Assembly: GCF_932526225.1 (NCBI RefSeq)
Contig: NC_064046.1
Span: forward strand, 10,565,719-10,629,718
Reading direction: 5' to 3'
Source: Nematostella vectensis
Lineage: Eukaryota > Cnidaria > Anthozoa > Actiniaria > Edwardsiidae
Length of the DNA stretch: 64,000 nt
Both the position numbers and the translations under genes were made by a program. This document shows, in pieces, positions 48,601-60,600 of this stretch. The notes beneath the pieces are model-generated. The model did not search any database and had not been told where the DNA came from. It saw only the letters and a program-made list of their open reading frames with translations. Position 1 is the first letter of the stretch. Each line of letters starts with the position of its first letter.

Positions 48601-51600
48601 GCTCAGCACTGCTCAACTTAACTTTTGTGCAGCTAAACTTAGCTCAACTCAACTTTGCTGATTTGAGCTTAGCTCAACTAAAATAAACTAATCTGAGCTC
48701 TGCTAAGCCCAGCTTAACTTAACATTCGCAGTCAGCTGGACTTAGCTCAGGTCAAGTGAGCTTAGCTCAAATCAGGTCACCTCATCTCAAATCAGGTCAG
48801 CTCAGCTCAATTCAGGTCAAGTGAGCTTAGCTCAAATCAGGTCAGCTCATCTCAAATAAGGTCAGCCCAGCTCAATTCAGGTCAACTGAGCTTAGCTCAA
48901 ATCAGGTCAGCTCAGCTCAAATCAGCTCAACTTACTTTAGTAAGCTCAGCTCAGCTCAGATCATAATCTTGTCTTTGAGTAGGGCCATATAGTAAAAAGT
49001 GATATAAAACCTCTTTTCTATCAGAACACTAATGTCCAAGTCGTCGGAGATGACGCGATAAAGATCAGTAGTACTACTGGGAACGTTGAAATCTACTGTA
49101 AAATTGATTTGAACGCAGGCTCAGGAATTAACAATGTAGCGAGATACCGCGGAGGTTTCGTCAAAAACAAGGTTGACGGCAAACACGATGGTAAGTCTTA
49201 AAGACTCTGAAGACCACTTGTGTGACACTGTTTTTTTTTTAATTAAGATATCTTATCATCTTGAAAAATTTTATGTTAGTAATTAAATTTAATAATAAAA
49301 TTTAGTAATTAAATTTTATGTTAGTAATTAAATGGAGCCGTTTCTATAATGAATTTCTCCATTAAAAGAGGATTCAGTTTCTTGCTAAAATGCAGCGAAC
49401 TAATAGCTTATGGTTTAATATGCAAAATAAAAAAAGTTAAATAAGAAATATCACGATGCCAACATTGCTTTTCTATCGATGATGCTTGATCTCTTAGTTA
49501 GAGAGATATTCCACTTTATCAAAACACGGATACATGGAAAACCAGTGACATGTTTTCGTTCACAGTACATGCTGGCAAATCTGCTAACACCCTGCTGATT
49601 TGATTAGATTATTTGAGTTTTCGAGCCCATAACATCATGGGCCAATCACGCCGCCATTTTATGCTACCTCTCAATTGGCGAGTCACACAAAGCATCCATT
49701 CCCATCGGCTAATTCAAGCGAGTAACCAAGATATTTTCAATCAAATATCATCAATAACATATCAGACTTCATTCTCGGATTGTTATTTTTAAGTTTCCCT
49801 GCGAATAAAGCGCTATATTTTCAATGATAAACACATAAAAAAAGAGTGGGTGATCGACATTCTTTAAACCTTGAAAAACTAGAGATGGGAAGCGCCTTAG
49901 ATTGCTCCTCACTCAGTGAATCTTATCATTCCCGCAAAGGATAGATAAGGGACTAGGCGAGAGTTATATTAGAGATGGGAAGCACCTTAAATTGCTCCTC
50001 ACTCAGTGTATCTTATCATTTCCCAAAGGATAGATAAGGGACTAGGTGAGAGTTATATCATGCTTAAACTTGATTCCTTGTTGCGTGACAGGTCCTGCGG
50101 GCGTGACCAACTGCAGCGTGACAGGTCTGTACGAGCACGACTTCAGAGCGTTACTAGGCGGCAGCGTGTGTAGTGGAGGTAAGAGATAATACGTAAAACA
50201 TAGTACATAATACGTAAAACATAATGCCCTCTACTGCATGACGTTAAATGAAAAATGTTATACTTCTACCTATTTTCTCTTAACAGCTTCTTCCGGAGAT
50301 AAACTGGCGTCAGGAGGAGGAGCTATTGAATTGGTCGCTTTAGATGGACACGTGAAAATTGGTGTGTAGAACAAACAATCAATCGTCGTCATTTTCAGCA
50401 TCATCATCGTTATTATCATCATCAACGTTATGATCGTTATCATCACCATCTTCATCATCATCACCCGCCGCAGCAGCAGAAGCAGTGACAAATGTGGCAT
50501 TGCATCTCATCAGCTATCAATCATCTCATTACAAACCATTCATCAATCAATCATCAACCAATCATCAATCATTACAAATAACAGAAGCAGTAAAAAAGAT
50601 ATCTTACTGCCACTTCTGTACAACACCCATTATTGTCATTAACAAGTTCATCATCGTCATCAACCAAAAGAATCTCACAATCTTTACAATACTCCACTTA
50701 AATCATCCATTAATTGTATCCCCGATAACATCGTAATAAATGCCGTCACTCCAATCATATTACCATCATTCATGCAGCCTCGCGCTCACAAATCTCCCCA
50801 ATCTCTCAGGTTCGGAGATCACCGCTAATGGTTTGATCTCCCCAATCTCTCAGGTTCGGAGATCACCGCTAATGGTTATACTGGTGACTTTAGTCTTCTT
50901 GGAGGGATGGGAGGAACAATCAGAGTCGAAGGAAAATGGGTAAGAATTGAGAAATACTAAAAAGATAAGAATCTCTCGTAGGATACTTAATAAGATGGAA
51001 ATGAATAAGTGTTATTGGCATTTGTTTTGGGACACTTATTGAACGAGTGAGCACGATTGAACACACACTGTTGGTCGAAGTACGGTCGACGAGATCTGTT
51101 GAGTCTCCATTCTAAGCATGGTCCGATCCACGGAAAACATTTGTTTGTTCTCGCCTTTATTCAGAGCGTTTCTCTCCGGATTCTCTTGTTTTCCTGTCTC
51201 TACTAAAACCTGCGATTTCGATTTTTTTTGTCAGACATAAGTTGTATGGCTACCAACTGAGGCGCCTTCTGTGCCTTCGACCAAATTCTAACGCGAGGAT
51301 AGCTCGGCGGATTTATTCTATTTTTGTTTATTTGAGGTGGTACTCGACAGGAGCGCAAAACTGTCCGCCAAGCCCTCCAAAGGCGCTCTCGCCAGCGGTG
51401 GTGTCATTCAGATCAAGAGCCTGTATGATATCGAGGGGATGTGTGAGTCGAAGATTGACGTTACTGGGTTACGTAACGGCCTTGCTACCGTAATGGGTGA
51501 GTATATGAACGATGCTTGTGTCAGCGTTTAACGTCAAAAGCTAAATGGTAGCGTCCTCATTGGCGTTTTCTTGGTGGCGATCTTTCGGTACACAGTCGCC

Positions 51601-54600
51601 ATTTTATTTTGCTTGTCTGCGCGCAAGCTTGAACTTGGCATTTTCATTTTAAGTCCACGGCTTAAGTGGACTACCCTGAAAGCCGTTTTTCCTATTTTCA
51701 GGGTGAGAAAACAATTTCTGAAAACCCCTTGACCCCCTCGAATCTCTCGACCCTGATATTGCGAAGTATTTTAATTCAGTCAAGGGCACATAAGTAGGGG
51801 CAATCATCTGTATTATATAAATGTCACAGCGTTTCCTAGGATGAGGCTATTTTTAGAGGCGCGCGCACGAACGGGCCAATCAGCTACTTTGACGTTGGTC
51901 GCGCTCGCGTGTGACGTGATTCTGCACGCGCAAATTGCAGTTAGGAAGAATATATTTTTATCTATCATCCGTCGGTTTTGTTTGTTTACCAAAATAATTG
52001 CAAACTAGAATTCAAAGCATAGGTAGGGTTTGATTCATATTAAAAAGAGAGCAACAAAAAGTCAAAGTACCGAAGAGATAACATAGCTTTTTGTCTGAGA
52101 CTGCGCGTGCAGTTGAGCTCTGCCAAAACGTCAACACAAAGGTTGAATCTGATTGGCTCATCCACTTTAAATCCCTCGTCGTTGTGCTGAAGCCAGCACA
52201 AGTTGATGGTTGCTTGTATTTTTTATCAAAAATACAGCTATGAGCATATTAGGAGAGTGTCTCAGGACATCATGAAGTCTTTTGGGGCATAATTGAGTGC
52301 TTTGCTTATGGATATTTGCAAGCAAAGGTGGATTCATGATGATTTTTTCTTGTTTGGCTTTGCCCGGATGAGAAAATAATTTTCTAATGAATTACCACAG
52401 CTCTCCTAAGTGCTGTCTTTTCTGAAACCAAATTGATTCCAAAATTGTTTACACTGCTATTCTGGGTCTGTATGACCTGGAATTGGTTTGTTTGGCTTCA
52501 GGGTGAAAAGACTTATAAAAAACCATCTGACTTTGGGGAAAGGAGTGTTGACTGGCCCTCCCCTCGTGAATTTTCCCCTAGATCTCCCAGAATTCTTTGC
52601 AATACGTAAATATATTTTCGTGGTTGTACAATCCTTCAAGGAATGGACATTGTGTTTTGAGGCCAAGGAAATGTACCTGGAGGATCAGAATAAAGGTATC
52701 TATTTGTGTCTTGAGCTGTGTTTGCTGATCTCTCTCCCTTGTGTGGTATTTTGAGCGTTTTATTGAGAGGGGTGATTCTGCTTTTCTCTCCTTGTTCGAT
52801 TTGAGATTTGTCAAAGAACCTGTGCTATTATTTGGCTTAAGAGTAGATGCCAACACCTTGGTTGGATGCATATCTGCAAGACCATTTATCCCTTAGACTG
52901 ATGCCTGAGTATCTTCATCTTGTTGTGTTTATTTTTAATTTATGAATTTTTTGGGTTGTGGGTACTTCCCAAAGCCGGTACAGGCCGGTTGAGGGGTCAA
53001 TGTGTTAATGAAATCAGAAAGTAGAAAGTCTTAAAGTTCTTAAAACCTTTTACTTATATCAATCTAGCCTAAACAAAGCATAGATACACTTTCAAATTCT
53101 GAAAAGGGAATTGAATTTGATTGAGATTTGAATTTTCTACAGATCTTTGATAATTTTCCTGGCCGCGCGAAAGGAGATTGGATCGAGTGAATAATTCCAA
53201 GTTTTGGCGGGAAAATCTGAAACAACGTATTTGTCTTTAATCCGTTAAAATCCAGACACGGCAATACCACAAAATATTGGCGAATTGTTTTCTATTGCAA
53301 TGCTACCCACAATGAAGCGAAGAATGATTTAAAGTCGAGAATTGTAAGCGAAAAAAGAAAATATCGTTTTGTTGTAGGTTTCAAAAACAGCGCGCGCTCG
53401 TGAGAATGTCGCCATCCTTGATTGCGAACGCACAATGCAAAAAAGAATTCAAAGACTTAAAAATATCTGCTATATTTTGCAGATTTGTTTCCTTTAGTTA
53501 AATAATCATTTGACTACCAGGTTGAGATATAAAGATTACGGTAAAAGTTGTAACCACACAACGTTCTTCAGCGATAACTAAGAAGACATGAAGACGGGAA
53601 CCGGTTTAGCGCGCGCATACGTTTTCTCATGTAATTTGGTTGACATCTCGATCTACGTCACAAATGACTGGAACCGGGCCTTTCAGTTCACGGCCTTTTT
53701 TCCGAAGGTTGACCAAAATACCTCAATATTACAGATTTGAGTTATTCGCGCGAACGCGTGTTTTATAGGGTCCATACGAACCACATACCATTTAGAAGAT
53801 GAAAATATTAAGAATTGACAAAGTCTATCAACTCTGAAAGGTTTATATGGACTTTAAAGCTGATTTAGACAGCACAATTTAGTCGCATTCGACCTGCCTA
53901 CGGCATGTCTTGGTCCTGAATTAAACACTACGACTTTCGTTGTCGAGCATCGTAGGGGCCGGGAATGATATGCTGATTTACACTCTACGACTTTATTGTG
54001 TCGCAAAAAAGTTGCATGCGACAAAATTTTGTGCTGTCTAAATCAGCCTTTAGAATTTGAAGTAATCCTGTATCCACAACAGTATGTAGCACGTGCCTGG
54101 GTTTTGCATCTTTATAAACATCCGTCAGACTCTTTGAGCGGCGAAATCCGATTCTAAGGGAAAGATTCTTGCTTCGTACAGTACAAAAACCCCAGCGAAT
54201 GTGCACATCCTGTACATGTATGTTTTTAGCCAGACTTTTCAAACACGTCACTGACACATTACAATCTTGCGTTCCAAGTAACTGCCAAGCAGTCATACCA
54301 AGTCCAGCTCATCAGGTCAGGTCAGCTGACCATCGACACGAGTACCCGGATGTGGATCCACCGCGCAGAACCCAATTCCACGATAGCGTACGCGCACGAG
54401 GGTGACGGGATACCGTCACGCAACGTCACGGAGTTCCAGTTCAGGGTGCCCATCATCATCAATGGATCGTCAGAGGTGAGATGTTAGCAGTGTAGTGCAA
54501 GTATGGATTACCCTGGTTTAGTTTGCAATCGAATGAAAATTAGCCGCGCAACTTAGCCCAAGAGAGCCGCAGAGATGTGATCTAGGGACTTAACGTCTTG

Positions 54601-57600
54601 CGCAAATATAGCTCCAACATACTCCCATCACGGGCTATAGGGCAACTTTAGAGAGAAAAAACGCGCTGGGGGGTCGAGTTACTCATTTACAAGGGGGCGG
54701 CGATTACATAGCGCGTCGTTGAAAAGGTCGTAAGCGCAAGTTGGCTCGCTAGAGAAGCAATACCAAGGCAAATACAACCAGTTGAGGTAGTAATTACGTG
54801 TTTAATTCACGAGAAAAATAACCCCTGGGGGACAGTCAGAGTTACTTACTTTAGCAACAGTAACAGTAAGGAACGAAAGAAAAAATCGAGGCCGATAGTG
54901 AGCTGTGATTGGTCGGCCCGTTCTTACAAAGTAGCTACAGTATTCTATGCAAAGGACGTTTCCTTGAATACCTGCTGTTGTATCCCCTCAGGTGCACGTG
55001 ACAGGAGGCCCCGCCCTCTCCATTAAGAGCAGTGAGGGCATGTATATCGGCGCTGACCTTCACCTTGGCAAGGACGTCAATGGCGCGTATGTTCAAGGCT
55101 CGTTCATTGGTGGCTTTTGTACCCACAACAAAGCAGAATCGACAGGTACAAAACCGATTTTAATATTTGTTATCATAAAAACAATGAATTATTACGTGTC
55201 CAAAGAGGTCCAGATCCACCGTAATGAAAGTGAAGGCGAATCCGGTCACTGATGTGAGTGGGGTCTTAGGCGCATTATTAAACGACCTCATTCTGTTCAT
55301 TAACCGAGATAGATATAACGAGGTTCGACGGGGTTCAAGATAATTGAGTTTTGGTGTGTATTAGGTATAGAAAATATGGTTCAAGTGACCCCAATTGCTC
55401 GGGATGCAAGAATGGCTTTTAACACTTTAATGCTTTTAATGCTATTCTCGTCGTTAATGCACCGAGCCTCGTGAATAACTGACGGACCCCACCCTGCCTT
55501 TTTCTCTGGGCGTACCTGTACGTTGGGCGCTGGTACGTTGACCGTGTTGGTCAGCGGAGAGACGGACGGTGGCATCTAACTTGCTGGAACCCATAAATGC
55601 GCAAAACGATTATAATATAATGATTAACACGTAGTTATTGCTTTTGTTACTCGATGTTGACTGGGATATTTATTTTCCTGCTCTATATATTTCTTGCTTG
55701 CTCGTTTTTTTTTTGGTATTTTCAATAGCTACCCGTCGTAAATTATCAAATATTGGTAATGCCGATTGAAATGGATGCTTTTGCTCATCGTCACTATATG
55801 TGAGCGTAGAATCTCGGCGTGATTGGCTTTCTTTAATAATGCCGGCCAAACTTTTAGGACGAGGCCCAGGAGGTGGTTTCCATGGCAACCTGACAGGAGC
55901 AGGCCACGGTGGAAAGGGCGGAGGTCTGATCGAACTTGGTGGCGTCACGTACGGAGAGGATTATGGGTACGATCCCGTCAAGCTAATAGGCGGCAGTACA
56001 GGTAAGGGGGGGATGGGATGGGATGGGATGGGATGGGACGGGACGGGACGGGAGGGGGGGGGGGGGCTCACTTGTAGACATACCCACTGTGTTTTTCAAT
56101 GAAAGACCTTGGGTGCTAGTAAAATTCTATTGTATATTTTTACGAGAAGTGTAATGTGCAATTGCCGATATGGCTCGTGGTGCTATCTTTCTTAATCACT
56201 TTTGCTCCATTTGCTAGTAACGCTTGCGTTACATGCATTTTTCTCTCTTTTACAGGCGGTGGACTGGGTTCGAGTTTGGGTTGTGGTGGAGGCGCTATAA
56301 GCATTGAATCAACGAAAAATGTGACGATAGGTGAGTCTATGCAAGTTGACATTATTGCTTATCAAATAGTGGTTACACATTGTAAACACAAAGTTTACAC
56401 AAAGTTTGACGATAAGAGAATGGAAAATGGAACAAAGTTTGGGCAATAATAATGTTTCCTTGTATTTAAAATTCGTTCATTCATTACAAGGACCTCGCTA
56501 CAAACTTAATGTAGCCTCACTGAATGTCATTAACAGATACAAGACTTGTTTTCCCTAACCAGTGGTGTTTGGCATTCATCATTTTCCATTTCCTTATAGT
56601 CAACCTTAATTGAAAAAGGTGTATATTCTGACGTGCTGACGTGAGGTTAGTTAGCTGTTTTGTTGTCGTTTTTTCTTCAGGTTTTCGGACTCGAGTATTT
56701 CGACTTTGGATTGTAGGACATTTTGTGATTGACTTTTTATCAATAGAAATGATCCGTTTTCTTTTTCGGGGGTAAATTGAATTTCACAGAGATTTGTCTT
56801 AATTTTTTGCGGCAGTGCAATATTCGTGACACAAGTCGGATTTAGAGTCTTAGATATAATAGCGATTATTCCTTTTTGTCTTTCGTGTTCAGACATGCTT
56901 TTTATGATAAGTATTATGACGAGGCATAAGGAGTTTACTACGCTTTCTACTCAGACACTGTGTATCTGCGTCCGAGATTTATACTTATCAGCTGTAAAAA
57001 TACTGATTCACGCACGCTAAGTACTGTTTCCGCTTTTATATCTTCATAGCTGCGTCAATAACTGCAAACGGATTCCGTAAGCAAGTTGAAGCCGGTTCTT
57101 CATTTGGCGGTAGCAGCGGTGGAACGATTATCCTAAAAGGCAAACAGGTATATCAATACACATATCCCATGGAAGACCCCGGATTTTACGTGGTTGAAAG
57201 GCTCAATATACTACTGCTATGGTGGACATATGAAAATTTCGACATTGGGCATTAAGGAATTATTGTAATGTTGCTGTAATACATATACATTAAAGTTTTT
57301 TTGGAATATCAAGCTCGATTTTTTGGAGACTAGTGGAAAAGCTGCCCATTGTTTGACGGCTTAAGACCAATTTCGTATATTTTTTTTATCGAAAGTCACC
57401 GATTTTGTGTTTTAAAAATGTAAGTGTTAGAAAAAGCCTCCATCCCATACATTGTCCTTGTACTGTAATTTCCAATTTACTCTGGGTTCTTTATATAGTC
57501 CATATCTTCTTCTATAATCAGGTCATTCTTATGGATAATGCCCAGTTGGGAGTGAATGGCAGCAATGCGCACCCCCCTGGAAGTAGCGCAACGGGCGGGG

Positions 57601-60600
57601 GAGCAGGAGGAGTCATTGTCATCGAAAGCTCGTCTGTGATTGGGCAATTACCGAAACCCGAGAGTGACGCAAGAGGGGGCGAAGGCGGGGTCAGCGGCGA
57701 GAACGGGGTTGTTATTATCAATGGTAAGTGAACAAGGGGGGTAGACAAGGGGGGGTGGGGGCGATGGCAAGAACGGTGTTGTTATTATCAATGGTAAGTG
57801 AACAAGGGGGGTAGACAAGGGGGGGCGATGGCAAGAACGGTGTTGTTATTATCAACAGTAAGTGAACAAGGGGGGTAGACAAGGGGGGTGGGGGCGATGG
57901 CAAGAACGGTGTTGTTATTATCAATGGTAAGTGAACAAGGGGGGTAGACAAGGGGGGGCGATGGCAAGAACGGTGTTGTTATTATCAACAGTAAGTGAAG
58001 AAGGGGGGTAGACAAGGGGGGGCGATGGCAAGAACGGTGTTGTTATTATCAACAGTAAGTGAACAAGGGGGGTAGACAAGGGGGGGGCGATGGCAAGAAC
58101 GGTGTTGTTATTATCAACAGTAAGTGAAGAAGGGGGGTAGACAAGGGGGGGGGGGCGATGGCAAGAACGGGGTTGTTATTATCAACAGTAAGTGAAGAAG
58201 GGGGGTAGACAAGGGGGGGGCGATGGCAAGAACGGTGTTGTTATTATCAACAGTAAGTGAACAAGGGGGGTAGACAAGGGGGGGTGGCGATGGCAAGAAC
58301 GGGGTTGTTATTATCAACAGTAAGTGAAGAAGGGGGGTAGACAAGGGGGGGCGATGGCAAGAACGGGGTTGTTATTATCAACAGTAAGTGAAGAAGGGGG
58401 GTAGACAAGGGGGGGAGATGGCAAGAACGGGGTTGTTATTATCAACAGTAAGTGAAGAAGGGGGGTAGACAAGGGGGGGCGATGGCAAGAACGGGGTTGT
58501 TATTATCAACAGTAAGTGAAGAAGGGGGGTAGACAAGGGGGGGGGGTCCAGGGCTAGAACGGGGTTGTCATCATGCATGGTAATTATACCATTATATAAG
58601 TGGAGGGTGGGGAAGAAGACGAGAGGGACGGGGTCGATAGCATTTCGAATGTACAGCCCATGATTTGGAAAAAAATATTAATGCAACGTATTATGTCGGA
58701 TCCTTACAGTTTTATGATGAATAAACTCATGTAATTTGCTTTTATTCATAGGAAAACTTAGCCGTTACCCGCCACCCGGTTAGTATATCCAGACACGTAT
58801 CACGCAATAACGTTACAGCCATGGCATGCACTCCAGAGGCGTAGCCGGGGGGGGGGGGGTGGCCTAGGGGACCCGGGCCCCCCTTATAGCAGCCAAAAAT
58901 ACAGTAAATGTATGAGTCATTATCTAGAATACAGGAGAAAATGCCTTGAAAGTTCCTTTTGGGCCCCCTTCTGTTTAAAATCCTGGCTACGCCGCTGCAC
59001 TCATAATAACAAAAAAGAAGGAATACAGAACTAATCATTACGTAATGGAGCAAACACTTTGTTCTTGGATCTTTATTTTAGGTTTCGAGACTCTTGTGGG
59101 GCTATTTTTTCCACGTTCGTTCTCCTTTTATCTTCGTATATTGACATATTTATTGCCTTTTATCTTGAACTGTGTGGTAGAGTTTTAAGGGTTTCATACC
59201 ATACATACCCTTTCATTTTTTAATAAATCTATTCTCAACATTTTGAGATGTTTTACGATTATACAAAATGTACTAAACTATTTCCCTGTACCAAAAAACT
59301 ACCTCACAAATAAAACGAAGAAAGACAAGGTTTAATACATACAGAAAAAAAACAAACAAAAAAAAAGACAAAAAAAAAATACACCGTTAGAGAGAATGGA
59401 CAAAGGGAGGGATAGGGCCCTATTTCTTATAACAAAACTCTAAATTATGATTTTCGGATGCTATTGTTTTTTTCTATTTGGAAAACTGCTTTCACCCTTT
59501 TCAAGAAACAATTTCGATATGGTTTTGTATTGTTCAATTTACTTTGGAAAATGTGATATATAGCCAAGGTCAAAAGGACAATACCTTCCTGCTGCTAACG
59601 ACAATAAATAATTCACAGGGATGGTACGCTCCAGAAATTACACCGGGTGCTTCAGATTAACAGGGGGCGACGCTAAACCCCTGCCCCTCATGGCCCATGA
59701 TGCCACGCCCACAGCGTGCGTCCTCAAGTGCCTGTCAGCGGGTTATGAGGAGGCCTTTATACGTGGCAAGGACTGTAAGTGTTTCATCAAGGCTCAGACG
59801 GAGGAGGTGGCGGAAGAGAGTTGTAACGCCACTTGCCCTGCGAGCAGTAGGTTCTACTGTGGCGGGAAAATGAGCGAAGTCTTTAGCATGTATCGCACAG
59901 GTAAGTCACATGTAAATGAATGTTCATGATGCACTTATTTATATGCAGTGGCAAAATAAGCCTGTCAAGAGTACATGAAGCTCTGTAGATAGTAGCGGTT
60001 CCAGGAAGGGAAGGAAGCACGGGTGGCCTAGTTTGTTAGCGCGTCGGCCTCTCACCGCTGTGGCCCAGGTTTGAATCGTGGTCAAACTGAGGATTTTTCC
60101 GGCTCCCTGCCTTGATTCGAATTTGTGTCACAAGTGAGTTGAAGTTATTCTCCCGTGTCTCCAGTCTTCTCGGATAAGGACACTAAACCGGAGGTCCCGT
60201 CTCTTCAAGCTGCACTACACTAACCTGAACCGAAGGGACGTTAAAGTACCACTGGGGACGCAATAAACCCTATGGCAGTCACCACCCCCAGTGACAGTGC
60301 TTTACAATGCTTACCAACAATACACTCAAGGGGGTACTTGGTTTGGAGCTTAGCTCTGTTGTACTTTCCGCACCAGTCTAACTGGAGGAAATTGAATAAA
60401 TTAATGAAGGGGGAGGGATCCAGAGGGGATGGTTCTGCTCCCCTTAGGGGGGACACGAGTGGATGGTAAATTCCATAAATTCCCAAGATCCAACATCCGC
60501 CCCTGTAGAGAGAGTTGAAGCGATAGCCGTACCTACCTTTTTATAGGTCATGTTTGCCTGGTGGTGCTGATATTAACGATAGCCTTACCTTTGTTACAGG

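Noticed and set aside
57518-58578. Chain of minus-strand ORFs with STPLVHLPLIITTPFLPSPP repeats
   Set aside because: Shadow of the donor-copying minisatellite on the opposite strand.
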